Of a stretch of DNA of 32,784 bases, positions 25,361 to 32,784 are shown piece after piece (positions within the stretch are counted from its first letter, which is position 1; the number at the start of each line of letters is the position of its first letter). This stretch comes from CAZFQG01 sp964520785. Lineage in GTDB: Bacteria; Planctomycetota; Planctomycetia; Pirellulales; Thermoguttaceae. Both the position numbers and the translations under genes were made by a program. The notes under the pieces are model-generated. The model did no database searches, was not told the DNA's origin, and saw only the letters and a list, made by a program, of their open reading frames with translations. Where the stretch lies: the NCBI GenBank assembly GCA_964520785.1, contig CAZFQG010000053.1, positions 1 to 32,784 of the forward strand. Reading direction: 5' to 3'.

Positions 25361-25379
25361 TCCGCCCCTTCGCGGAGGA
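25361..25379 (+). promoter_or_regulatory. pyrB ribosome binding site within a small hairpin
   Basis: TCCGC (25361-25365) pairs with GCGGA (25372-25376). The Shine-Dalgarno GGAGGA (25374-25379) begins inside the right arm, nine bases before ATG 25389. Partial masking of the ribosome site is therefore possible. Confidence 0.4.
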
Positions 25380-25388
25380 CTATTCGCC

Positions 25389-26354
25389 ATGAACACGGAA
25401 GGCTTCGAACTGGGCGAGATTCCCGGTTCTTGGAACAGGCGCCATCTTCTCGGGTTGGAGGATCTCTCGGCGGAAGAAATCTCCGTGATCCTCGACAAGG
25501 CCCAACTCTTCCGCGATGCGATGGACGCGGGCAGCCGCAAGCTGCCTATCTTGATAGGGAAGACGTGCGTCAACCTATTTTTCGAGGACTCCACTCGAAC
25601 CAGGATCAGCTTCTCCCTCGCCGCGCGGCGCCTGGGGGCGGACGCGGTCGATTTCTCCGCCGCCACCAGCAGCATCTCCAAGGGGGAGACCGTCATCGAC
25701 ACGGCCAAGAACATCGAGGCGATGGGAGTTGACGTGGTCGTCGTCCGGCACCGCACGCCGGGTACGCCACACCTGTTGTCGCAGAACCTCCGCTGCAGCG
25801 TGATCAACGCCGGCGATGGCCCGCATGAGCACCCTACTCAGGGGTTGCTCGATATCCTCACCATCCGCCAGCGCCGCGGCTCGCTCGAGGGGCTCACCGT
25901 CGCCCTCGTCGGCGATATTCAGCACAGCCGGACCGCCAGGTCGAACATCTGGGGACTGAAAAAACTGGGGGCCCACGTCATCGTATGCGGCCCGTCGACC
26001 CTGGTCTCGCCGCGGTGGAACGAGCTGGGGGTGGAGCACTCCTACAGTCTGGACGAAATCCTCCCGCGCGTGGATGTGCTCAACCTGCTGCGGATTCAGT
26101 TCGAGCGGCAGCACACCAGCCCCTTCCCCTCCGTCCGCGAATACGCCCACCTCTACGCGATGAGCCGCGAGCGGATGCGGCGAACGAAAAACGACATTCT
26201 CATCATTGCCCCCGGGCCGATCAACCGGGGCGTCGAGATCACGCCGGACGTCGCCGACGGTCCTCAGTCGGCGATTCTCGACCAGGTGACGAACGGCCTG
26301 GCGGTCCGCATGGCCGTCCTGTGGCTGTTGACCTCGTGCGGGGAGGCCGCGTAA
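25389..26354 (+). CDS. pyrB: Aspartate carbamoyltransferase catalytic subunit
   Basis: PyrB joins carbamoyl phosphate and aspartate, the first committed step of pyrimidine synthesis, in the cytoplasm. The 321-residue protein has the carbamoyl phosphate loop STRTRISF, the 80s-loop SSISKGET with its Lys, RHRTPGTPHL, NAGDGPHEHPTQGLLD with the catalytic His, QHSRTARSN, and the aspartate-binding LRIQFERQ. The late loop reads IIAPGPINRGVEI, where many family members have His-Pro instead of Ala-Pro (Ala274). It is followed after 44 bases by pyrC, whose product acts on its product. No pyrI regulatory gene adjoins it. The start is supported by GGAGGA upstream. A 68-codon frame (25186-25392) passes through the leader and ends over the pyrB start as ATGA. 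Confidence 0.96.
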   Translation: MNTEGFELGEIPGSWNRRHLLGLEDLSAEEISVILDKAQLFRDAMDAGSRKLPILIGKTCVNLFFEDSTRTRISFSLAARRLGADAVDFSAATSSISKGETVIDTAKNIEAMGVDVVVVRHRTPGTPHLLSQNLRCSVINAGDGPHEHPTQGLLDILTIRQRRGSLEGLTVALVGDIQHSRTARSNIWGLKKLGAHVIVCGPSTLVSPRWNELGVEHSYSLDEILPRVDVLNLLRIQFERQHTSPFPSVREYAHLYAMSRERMRRTKNDILIIAPGPINRGVEITPDVADGPQSAILDQVTNGLAVRMAVLWLLTSCGEAA

Positions 26355-26398
26355 GGGCATAACGGAAGAAAGCAAAGTAGCAGAGGAGCCACACGGCA

Positions 26399-27688
26399 AT
26401 GTCCGCGATTCTCATCGAAAACGGCCGCGTTATCGATCCCGGCCGGGGCCTGGACCGCGTCACGAATCTTCTCCTTGAGAACGGCAAGGTGGCCGCGTTC
26501 GACGCCGCGCCGTCCGGAAGCGAAACACGGATCGACGCGACCGGCAAGATCGTCGCGCCCGGGTTGATCGACATGCACGTCCATCTCCGCGAGCCGGGCG
26601 GCGAGGAGAACGAGACGATCGCCACCGGGACGGCCGCCGCGCTGGCCGGGGGGTTCACCTCCGTCGCGTGCATTCCGAATACCGACCCCCCGACGGATAC
26701 TCAAGGGGCCGTTGCGTTCATCCAGGGCCAGGCCGCGCTGGCCGACAACTGTAACGTCTTCGTCGTCGGATGCGTCAGCAAAAACCGCGAGGGCAAACAG
26801 CTTTCGGAGATCGGCCAGTTGGTCGAGGCCGGCGCGGTCGCCTTCAGCGACGACGGCGCTCCCGTTTACGACCCGGAACTCATGCGCCGCGCGCTGGAAT
26901 ACTGTCTGATGTTTGACAAGCCCATCTTGAACCATCCCGAGGTTCCGGAGCTTTCGAGAACCGGCGTCATGCACGCGGGGCTCACGTCGCTGATTCTCGG
27001 TCTCGGGGGGATGCCGGCGGCGGCGGAGGACGTGATGACGTCGCGGGACATCACCCTGGCTGAATCGACAGGCGGCAGGCTGCACATCATGCACGTGTCG
27101 ACGCAGGGGAGCGTCGATGCCGTCCGCCGCGCGAAAAAGCGGGGGGTTCGCGTGACGGCCGAAGTGACGCCGCATCACTTCACGTTGACCGACGAGGCCC
27201 TGCGGTCGTTCGACTCCAACTGCAAGATGAACCCTCCGCTACGGGGCCCCGGCCATGTCGAGGCCTGTATCGACGGCCTGATCGACGGGACGATCGACGT
27301 GATCGCCTCAGATCATGCCCCCCACGCGAAGGAAAAGAAAATGCAGGAACTCGACCGCGCCCCGTTCGGCATCATCGGCCTGGAGACCGTTTTGGGACTC
27401 GTCGTTACGCGGCTGATTGAGCCGGGCCATCTCGACTGGTCGGCGGCCCTGGCCAAGCTCACCTGCAATCCGGCGCGTATTCTCGGCATCAGCAAGGGGA
27501 CTCTCGCCCCCGGCGCCGACGCCGACGTCACCATCATCGACCCCAAGGCCAAATGGACCGTCAATCCGGCCCGGTTCCGTTCCAAGAGCGAGAACAGCCC
27601 CTTCATCGGCTGGGAACTTACCGGCAAGGCGACGACGGTCATCGTCGGCGGCGGAATCAAATACGAAGCGGACCCGGCCGAGTGGTAG
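26399..27688 (+). CDS. pyrC: Dihydroorotase, class I
   Basis: PyrC closes carbamoyl aspartate to dihydroorotate. The 429-residue amidohydrolase has the zinc motif DMHVHLREPG near residue 60, FSDDGAPVYD, the metal His in NHPEV and MHVSTQGSV, and the catalytic Asp in ASDHAPHAKEKK. This is the longer class I type, typically found next to pyrB outside the enterobacteria. An Asp in the SDDGAP segment takes the place where some classes use a carboxylated Lys. ATG 26399 has AGAGGAG ten bases upstream. It shares a transcript with pyrB by spacing and order. Confidence 0.97.
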   Translation: MSAILIENGRVIDPGRGLDRVTNLLLENGKVAAFDAAPSGSETRIDATGKIVAPGLIDMHVHLREPGGEENETIATGTAAALAGGFTSVACIPNTDPPTDTQGAVAFIQGQAALADNCNVFVVGCVSKNREGKQLSEIGQLVEAGAVAFSDDGAPVYDPELMRRALEYCLMFDKPILNHPEVPELSRTGVMHAGLTSLILGLGGMPAAAEDVMTSRDITLAESTGGRLHIMHVSTQGSVDAVRRAKKRGVRVTAEVTPHHFTLTDEALRSFDSNCKMNPPLRGPGHVEACIDGLIDGTIDVIASDHAPHAKEKKMQELDRAPFGIIGLETVLGLVVTRLIEPGHLDWSAALAKLTCNPARILGISKGTLAPGADADVTIIDPKAKWTVNPARFRSKSENSPFIGWELTGKATTVIVGGGIKYEADPAEW

Positions 27689-27709
27689 GCGCCGCGCGTC
27701 GCGGTATCT

Positions 27710-27745
27710 TATAATACCCCTGTAGTCCGCTCTCTCCGAGAGCGG
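27710..27745 (+). other. TATAAT box and hairpin after pyrC
   Basis: TATAAT occurs at 27710-27715 with no good -35 partner. A perfect hairpin (CCGCTCTC and GAGAGCGG, 27727-27745) follows without a T-run. It may be part of the promoter and leader of the methyltransferase gene, or a 3' stabiliser for pyrC. Confidence 0.3.
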
Positions 27746-27927
27746 AACTCCCCATGGCCCGTTCTCCGCGCGAATGTCGACTCCGCCTCCCGAACATCCC
27801 GTTTCCCATGCCGGAGCAGCCGCATCCGTCCCCTCGTCGCGGTAGGCTTGTTCGCGGCACGACTGCGCATCGTCTCCATCAGACATCCACATTTCCCGTT
27901 TCCCCCAACGCCCTTCGGAGCCCTCCC

Positions 27928-28617
27928 ATGAGACACCCCGCCCTGTTCCTGCTCGTCCTGATTCTTACCCCGGCTCTTGTCGCCGGACCTTCCGCGACCG
28001 CGTTTGCCGATACCGGCCAGAGCACCCGGATCGACGACGCGAACCGGCAGGCCCTTTCCATTGGCGGGGGGTATCCTTATCGCGAGAAGGCCGACTATAT
28101 TTTGAGGGAGCTTGACCTCAAACCGGGAGACGTCGTCGTCGACATCGGAGCGGGGGATGGATTCTGGTCCGAAAAGATGGCCCAAGCGGTCGGCCCTTCC
28201 GGCACGGTTCATGCGGCCGAAATCTCTCGAGACAAGGTCGATAGACTTGAGGAGAAGTTCGCCGCGATCTCTCAACTCAAACCGTATGTGTGCCCGACGG
28301 ACGGGACGGGGCTGGAACGGAACACGTGCGACTTGGCGTTTCTTTCGAAGACCTATCACCACCTCGATAAGGACTCCCACGTCGACTACCTACGGAAGCT
28401 CCGCGGCGCGATCAAGCCGAACGGCCGCCTGGTCGTCATCGAACGGCACGACCGGCTGGGCAACGAACGAGAAACCGAGCACGCCTGGTCCCCCGGCAAA
28501 CTGATGCTGCAAGCCGAGGAGGCCGGCTGGATTCCCCTCCGCTACGAACTGATTACCGGCACTTACCACTTCATCGCGGTCTTCGCCCAGAAGGAGCTTT
28601 TCCCGATCAAGAAGTAG
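27928..28617 (+). CDS. Exported class I SAM-dependent methyltransferase
   Basis: This 229-residue protein has a Rossmann methyltransferase fold. Motif I is VVVDIGAGDGFWSEKMAQAV near residue 70, AAEISRDKVDRLEEKF follows, then FLSKTYHHLDKDSHVDYLRK, and GRLVVIERHD. A clear signal peptide comes first (ALFLLVLILTPALVAGPSAT, then AFAD), so the enzyme or its precursor should cross or sit in the inner membrane. That is odd because SAM is cytoplasmic, although such exported forms recur in Bacteria. The substrate is unknown. ATG 27928 has CGGAG upstream; the longer open frame to 27754 has no support. A DUF4177-like gene follows after 37 bases. Confidence 0.88.
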   Translation: MRHPALFLLVLILTPALVAGPSATAFADTGQSTRIDDANRQALSIGGGYPYREKADYILRELDLKPGDVVVDIGAGDGFWSEKMAQAVGPSGTVHAAEISRDKVDRLEEKFAAISQLKPYVCPTDGTGLERNTCDLAFLSKTYHHLDKDSHVDYLRKLRGAIKPNGRLVVIERHDRLGNERETEHAWSPGKLMLQAEEAGWIPLRYELITGTYHFIAVFAQKELFPIKK

Positions 28618-28654
28618 GCGGCCGCCGCACGAACGACACGAAGGGACCCCGAAC

Positions 28655-28861
28655 ATGGCCAAATGGGAATACAAAATCGTCGACTCCCGCGACGTCCCGG
28701 GGGGAGGCCTGTTTGCCGGCAAGGACCGCGCGGCGATTGAACAATACCTCTGCCGGCTCGGCGACGAGGGCTGGGAGATCGTCAACGTCGATTTCAACGA
28801 ACTCGAAGGGGGAATGGAGTTCCTCGGCATCGCCAAGCGCCGCGTCAATCCGCTGCCATAA
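28655..28861 (+). CDS. DUF4177-like small protein
   Basis: This 68-residue protein has the layout WEYKIVD near the start and LGDEGWEIVNVDFNE in the middle. That pattern belongs to the small DUF4177-type proteins, which have an alpha/beta fold of unknown role. AAGGGA lies at good distance before the ATG. It ends six bases before the end of the convergent sulfur-relay gene, with no terminator between them. Confidence 0.8.
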   Translation: MAKWEYKIVDSRDVPGGGLFAGKDRAAIEQYLCRLGDEGWEIVNVDFNELEGGMEFLGIAKRRVNPLP

Positions 28862-28867
28862 AGGTCA

Positions 28868-31402
28868 TCAAATGAACATGTTGACCGTTCCGTTCTCGGC
28901 TTGATCCAGGAACATCGCGACACCCCCTTCCTCGACGCCGTCGATGAGTTCTTCCCTGTGGATGCCCATCAGGTCCATGCTCATCGAGCAGGCGACCAGG
29001 CGGACGCCGGCGGCCTGCGCCGATTCGATCAGATCCGGCAGCGAGGCCACGTTCTTCTTCCGCATGATCCCCTTGATCATTGCCGCCCCCATGCCCCCCA
29101 TGTTCATCTGGGAGAGTTTCAGCCGCGTCGCGCCGCGGGGCATCATCCAGCCGAACATTTGCTCGATCAGGTTCTTCTTCACCGGAACGTGCTCGCTCCG
29201 CCGCAAGACGTTCAGCCCCCAGAAGGTGAAGAAGAGCGTCACCGTGCTTCCCATCGCGGCGGCTCCGTTGGCGATGATGAACGCGGCGAGCGCCTTGTCC
29301 AGATCCCCGCTGAAGACGACCATCGTCTTCTGCTTCTTCAGGGCCTCGATCTCCTCCAACGTGGAAGCCGCGGCCGGTGCGCCGCCGGACCTGCCGTTTC
29401 CGCCGGAGCCCTTCGTGACCACGGCCGTGTAGACGCCGTCGCAAGCGTTCACCCCCTCCAGCCGGTTCTTCGTACACCGGCACCACGCGGCCACGTCCGA
29501 GGCGAAACCGCCGTCGGCCGTGCGGATCTCCACCGATTCCCCGGGCGCCAGCCGCTCCACCGCCTCGCGGAGACGGATGATCGGCCCGGGGCATTGCAGC
29601 GCCGTCGCGTCAACGCGTTCCACGATGGTCATGGTTTCCTCATCCTCCTCTCCCGCGGTTTCCGAGCACGCACAACCGCCGGCGGCGGACGCCGTTTCCG
29701 CCGGCGCTCCGCAGCAGCCGCTGGACGTCGTCGCAATCGGCGCCGCCTTCGACGGATCGGCCGTCGCGCCGGTCCAGGTCTTGTAGCCTCCCGAGAGATT
29801 ACGGCAGCGGTACCCGTTCTGGGTGAGAATCCGAGCGGCCAGGTATCCGCGCAGGCCGACCTGGCAATAGGCGAGGACTTCGCGGTCCTTGGGGATATCG
29901 TCCAGTCGCTCGCGGAGTTCGTCCAGTGGAATCACCGTCGCGCCGGGGATGATTCCCGCCTCGACCTCCGCCGGCATCCGAACGTCCAAGAGGAACTGAT
30001 CCTCCGTCGGCCGGTTGATCTCGTCGGTGTGGATGACCGAAACGTCCCCGTCGAGGATATTCTGCGCGGCGAACCCGGCGTAGTTGACCGGGTCCTTGGC
30101 CGAGCCGTACGGCGGCGCGTACGAAAGTTCCAACTCCGAGAGTGCCTCCACGGTCAGTCCGGCACGCATCGCGACGGCGATGACGTCGATCCGCTTGTCG
30201 ACCCCGTCCCCTCCGACCGCCTGCGCCCCCAATATCCTGCCGTCCTTCGGCGAGAAGAGGAGTTTCAGGCTCAACGGTTTCGCGTCGGGATAATAACCGG
30301 CGTGGCTCATCGGATGGACGTGGACCGCCTCGTAGTCGATTCCGGCCCCCTTCAAGGCCGTCTCGCTCAACCCGGTCAGGCCGATCGCCAGGTCGAAGAC
30401 CTTGCAGATCGCGGTCCCTTGGGAAGCGGTATACGTCGAATCGCGTCCGAAGATGTTGTCCGCGGCGATGCGTCCCTGCCGGTTGGCCGGTCCGGCCAGG
30501 GGGACGAGGCACTTCGTTCCCGAGACGAAATGGGTGACTTCGGCCGCGTCTCCCACTGCGTAGATGTCCGGATCGCTCGTCCTCTGGTGCTCATCGACGA
30601 GAATCCCGCCGGTCTCCCCCAGCTTCAGACCGGCGTCCCGCGCCAGCCAGGTCTCCGGCTGCACGCCGATGGACATGATGACCAGTTCCGCCGCAATCCG
30701 GCCCCCGGAGCTAAGCACGACGGCAAGCCCCTCCCCCTCCTGCTCGATCGCGCGGACGGTCGTCTTCAGACGCAAATCGACGCAGTGCAACTGGAGCTGC
30801 TGGTGCACCGGGGCGACCATTTCCCGGTCGGCCAGAATGAACACCTGGTCCTCCTGCTCCACGAGCGTCGTGGGGATGTCCCGGTGCCGCAACGCCTCGA
30901 CCATCTCCAGCCCGATGTAACCACCCCCCACGACGACTGCCCGGGAAACGCCTCCCGCGTCGACGACCGCCTTGATGGCGTCCATATCGGCGATATTCCG
31001 CAGCGTCTTCACGCCCGGCAGGTCGATCCCCGGGAGGGGAGGCCGCTTCGGGTACGCCCCGGGACTGAGGACCAGCGCATCGTAGGACAGCACCTCTTCG
31101 GTCCCCTCGTCGAGAGACCGGACCGTGACCGTCTTTTTCCGCGGGTCGACCTTCGTCGCTTCGCACCGGACGCGGACGTCGATGCGGAATCGGGTTTTCA
31201 TTTGCTTGGGAGTTTGAACCAGCAGCTTCTCCCGGTCGACGATCGTCTCCCCGATGTGGTAGGGCAGCCCGCAGTTGGCGAACGAAATATGGTCGCTGCG
31301 TTCGATCAGGACGATTTCCGCCTCTTCCGAAAGGCGCCTTGCGCGCGCCGCGGCGGAGGCGCCGCCGGCGACGCCGCCGATAATCACGATGCGTTTCTTC
31401 AT
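28868..31402 (-). CDS. CoA-disulfide-reductase-like / rhodanese / TusA / DsrE fusion
   Basis: This 844-residue cytoplasmic protein combines four sulfur modules. Residues 1-450 form an FAD/NAD(P)H pyridine-nucleotide disulfide reductase: GGVAGGASAAARARR, then SFANCGLPYHIG with active Cys44, a second nucleotide site VVVGGGYIGLEMVEAL, and YAVGDAAEV. About 460-550 is a rhodanese domain with Cys513 in AYCQVGLRGY. A Cys-rich linker (Cys563, 564, 577, 579) leads to a TusA domain, about 590-665, with Cys604 in LQCPGPIIRL. The last part, about 690-844, is DsrE/F-like with Cys805 in VACSMSMDLMGI. Reduction of CoA persulfide or polysulfide with sulfur passing between the cysteines is inferred from the families. 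ATG 31402 overlaps the ArsR stop codon as ATGA; the open frame further upstream is the ArsR gene's shadow. Confidence 0.95.
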   Translation of the reverse strand: MKKRIVIIGGVAGGASAAARARRLSEEAEIVLIERSDHISFANCGLPYHIGETIVDREKLLVQTPKQMKTRFRIDVRVRCEATKVDPRKKTVTVRSLDEGTEEVLSYDALVLSPGAYPKRPPLPGIDLPGVKTLRNIADMDAIKAVVDAGGVSRAVVVGGGYIGLEMVEALRHRDIPTTLVEQEDQVFILADREMVAPVHQQLQLHCVDLRLKTTVRAIEQEGEGLAVVLSSGGRIAAELVIMSIGVQPETWLARDAGLKLGETGGILVDEHQRTSDPDIYAVGDAAEVTHFVSGTKCLVPLAGPANRQGRIAADNIFGRDSTYTASQGTAICKVFDLAIGLTGLSETALKGAGIDYEAVHVHPMSHAGYYPDAKPLSLKLLFSPKDGRILGAQAVGGDGVDKRIDVIAVAMRAGLTVEALSELELSYAPPYGSAKDPVNYAGFAAQNILDGDVSVIHTDEINRPTEDQFLLDVRMPAEVEAGIIPGATVIPLDELRERLDDIPKDREVLAYCQVGLRGYLAARILTQNGYRCRNLSGGYKTWTGATADPSKAAPIATTSSGCCGAPAETASAAGGCACSETAGEEDEETMTIVERVDATALQCPGPIIRLREAVERLAPGESVEIRTADGGFASDVAAWCRCTKNRLEGVNACDGVYTAVVTKGSGGNGRSGGAPAAASTLEEIEALKKQKTMVVFSGDLDKALAAFIIANGAAAMGSTVTLFFTFWGLNVLRRSEHVPVKKNLIEQMFGWMMPRGATRLKLSQMNMGGMGAAMIKGIMRKKNVASLPDLIESAQAAGVRLVACSMSMDLMGIHREELIDGVEEGGVAMFLDQAENGTVNMFI

Positions 31403-31734
31403 GCTTCGGTTTCCGTTGTGTCGTTGTGATCCTGAGCCTCGCAGACCGCGCGGATGCACCCTAGAAGCCGGGGCAACCGCGGATCGGCGATCTCGTAATA
31501 GACGGCCCTTCCGTGACGGCGGCTTGCCAGAAGCCCGTGCCCTCGCAACAGGCGTAAATGCTCGCACGCCTGATGGTGGGGCAGCTCGCACAAATCGGCG
31601 ATTTCGTGGACCGGCAAGGCATCTTCACGGGAGAGGATATCGACGATCCTCAGCCGCATGGGATGCCCCAGCAGCCGCAGGCAATCGGCCGCGTCACTCA
31701 AGAAGGAAATGGGTAACAGATCGCTTACATTCAT
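31399..31734 (-). CDS. ArsR/SmtB-family repressor, likely sulfur- or redox-responsive
   Basis: This 111-residue winged-helix regulator has the family's core: LRLLGHPMRLRIVDILS, helix-turn-helix VHEIADLCELPHHQACEHLR, and wing LLASRRHGRAVYYEIADP. Cys49 lies in the helix where persulfide sensors of the SqrR/BigR type have one reactive Cys, and Cys93 or Cys98 lies in the last helix where they have the other. I see no CVC metal motif of classical ArsR. Sensing of persulfide by the Cys pair is inference, supported by the co-transcribed sulfur enzyme. AAGG lies six bases before the ATG. Its promoter holds a palindrome that suits autoregulation. Confidence 0.92.
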   Translation of the reverse strand: MNVSDLLPISFLSDAADCLRLLGHPMRLRIVDILSREDALPVHEIADLCELPHHQACEHLRLLRGHGLLASRRHGRAVYYEIADPRLPRLLGCIRAVCEAQDHNDTTETEA

Positions 31735-31767
31735 CTCGAACCTTAAACTGGCATCGACAGATGTTTC

Positions 31768-31795
31768 ATTATATCGTGATATCTAGATATGTCAA
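31768..31795 (-). promoter_or_regulatory. Perfect-consensus promoter of the ArsR/sulfur-relay operon
   Basis: On the minus strand TTGACA (31790-31795) and TATAAT (31768-31773) are both exact consensus hexamers with a 16-base spacer. Predicted start is near 31761, about 27 bases before the ArsR ATG. Confidence 0.8.
31779..31790. promoter_or_regulatory. Probable ArsR-family operator
   Basis: The perfect 12-base palindrome ATATCTAGATAT lies in the promoter spacer and touches the -35 box. A second, related half (GATATCACGATAT on the minus strand) runs into the -10 box. A dimer bound here would block RNA polymerase. That this regulator binds it is inferred from position. Confidence 0.6.
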
Positions 31796-31939
31796 ATTAA
31801 CTATTGGTAAAATACTAAAGGAGCATTTAGTTGTATTTATGCAGATTTCCCCATGCAATCATACACGTTTTCCCTGGGCGGCCGGGGTAGACAGGACTAT
31901 ATTAAACCCTTCCGAGGTGGCAAAGCATAGCCCGAAGAC
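31796..31939. other. AT-rich spacer with no gene seen
   Basis: The base composition changes visibly from GC-rich to AT-rich from about 31740 rightwards. No gene or RNA could be supported here. Confidence 0.4.
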
Positions 31940-32428
31940 TTGTTTCTGGGGGCTGGAGCCTACGAGTTCGTCGGGAGGTCCGCGATTCGGTTACGGAATA
32001 CGTCCTGGAACGTCTATCAATCATGGGATAATGCGGCCAAATTCACCACGCAAATCAACGAATCTCATATCACGGCGTTATATACCCATTTGAAGACACG
32101 TGTCGAAACAGGTCAAATCAAAGCCTCTTATGCCGCCAAGGTTTTCGATGTTCTCAAGGCATTCTTTCGATTCGCATACCGCCAAGGTTATCTAGAAACT
32201 CTTCCCAGAAACATCGATATAAGCATCCACTTTCCTCCCAGTTCGGTTACCCATTTTACCATTGAACAAATCCGTCAAATCCTTTTTTTCCTGTCCAAAT
32301 CGGATCCCAAAGCATACTGCGAAAAGCCTATGAGAGATATGGAAAGGCCCGTCACCCCGGAAAAAACGTGGAAGAGTTGGGGAATGACCCGGAAGACGGC
32401 GAAGACAAAATCAAGGAATGACCTTTAA
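31940..32428 (+). pseudogene. Tyrosine recombinase remnant: core-binding domain only
   Basis: This 162-codon frame (TTG start, no clear ribosome site) resembles the N-terminal SAM-like, DNA-binding domain of a phage-type integrase. The key text is SHITALYTHLKTRVETGQIK, then SYAAKVFDVLKAFFRFAYRQ, then GYLETLPRNIDISIHF, and FTIEQIRQILFFL at the entry to the catalytic domain. After about residue 122 the match ends. None of the R-H-R-Y catalytic residues are present in the remaining 40 codons. Another frame then looks more protein-like (about 32305-32421). I infer a deletion that removed the catalytic domain. Its AT-rich base use differs from the rest of the window, which suggests transfer. Confidence 0.6.
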
Positions 32429-32579
32429 TCCTTCGCCACTCATGGCCGCCACACGGGACTTTATCTCGGTCATCCCCCAGAAACTCTTCGACGAGGCGAT
32501 CAAGTGGCTGGGAAAGCAGTTTGGGTTGAAGTGAATAACCAGGGGGTAAGGGATAATAGGAAGAGTCGCTCCAGATAAG
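32418..32579 (+). CDS. Unrecognised 53-codon frame after the recombinase remnant
   Basis: ATG 32418 overlaps, as ATGA, the stop of a preceding open frame that reads LRKAYERYGKARHPGKNVEE and ends KIKE. The 53-residue product includes MAATRDFISVIPQKLFDEAI. I do not recognise either segment. They may be the remains of one or two genes of the decayed mobile element, or chance. Confidence 0.2.
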
Positions 32580-32784
32580 GCCAGGTTCTCGATTCGTCGC
32601 TCGTCCTGAAATCCCCATTGCGACCACCTATCCGACCCTTTCGCTCCTAGCCAGGGGACAATGTGACACAGGTGACACAGGGTTTTCAGGTTTTTTTCCA
32701 ATTTTGGTTCTCGCCCCCTCAAGCTCAGGTTCTATGTCTCTTTTTATATATACTTTTTATTATTTCTATAGAAAGAAGAAAACC
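32580..32784. other. AT-rich right edge with a short tandem repeat
   Basis: GTGACACAG occurs twice with a nine-base period (32663-32680). The last 50 bases are very AT-rich (tttttatatatacttttt), as in promoter regions. No gene is supported before the window ends. Confidence 0.35.

Noticed and set aside
28901..31429. Plus-strand frame of 842 codons
   Set aside because: It is the shadow of the sulfur-relay fusion gene. The minus strand shows four families with intact motifs; the plus strand shows none.
1..32784. CRISPR arrays, tRNA and rRNA genes
   Set aside because: I found no regularly spaced repeats and no recognisable tRNA or rRNA segments on either strand by reading; a covariance-model scan was not possible.

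Overview
This window most likely comes from an uncultured, high-GC member of the Planctomycetota. The markers are a DUF1559 prepilin-like secreted protein, a protein with two dockerin-type repeats and a PEP-CTERM tail, a DUF1080 protein, a dihaem protein related to the hydrazine synthase alpha subunit, and lpxK for an outer membrane. A run of ten Ns (11781-11790) marks a scaffold join, so this is probably a draft or metagenome assembly and linkage across that point is not proven.

Layout. (1) 1-7910, minus strand: a metal-efflux locus behind a near-consensus sigma70-type promoter (7880-7908). In transcription order it encodes a His-rich secreted protein, a small lipoprotein-like protein, an RND adaptor with two adaptor units in one chain, a CzcA/CusA-type RND pump and a DmeF-type CDF exporter. 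No TolC/CzcC-type outer-membrane channel is present. (2) 8069-11607, minus: a two-gene MacB/FtsX-type ABC transporter with a 4-base ATGA overlap. (3) 11796-12986, minus: an exported prenyltransferase/squalene-oxidase-repeat protein, abutting the gap. (4) 13351-15126, plus: holB (DNA polymerase III delta') and an exported SGNH hydrolase. (5) 15249-21962, minus: DUF1559 protein, then LamG-like/dockerin/PEP-CTERM protein, then the dihaem HZS-alpha-like protein, all exported. (6) 21963-23315: 1.35 kb with no certain large gene, but with a candidate promoter, an inverted repeat, a plausible 28-residue membrane peptide and hairpins in its leader. (7) 23316-28861, plus: DUF1080 protein overlapping lpxK, then pyrB and pyrC behind a leader with a strong intrinsic terminator, then an exported methyltransferase and a DUF4177-like protein. 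(8) 28868-31734, minus: an ArsR-family regulator overlapping an 844-residue CoA-disulfide-reductase/rhodanese/TusA/DsrE fusion, with a palindrome inside a consensus promoter. (9) 31800-32784: AT-rich end carrying a tyrosine-recombinase remnant that has lost its catalytic domain.

Working together: section 1 would pump divalent metals from cytoplasm and periplasm. Section 8 looks like a regulated persulfide or sulfane-sulfur handling unit that carries most of its relay on one chain. Section 7 covers de novo pyrimidine synthesis and lipid A phosphorylation. Section 5 looks like a secretome cluster. The best leads for new biology are the tandem adaptor, the sulfur fusion with its operator, the pyrB leader and the small membrane peptide with its structured leader.
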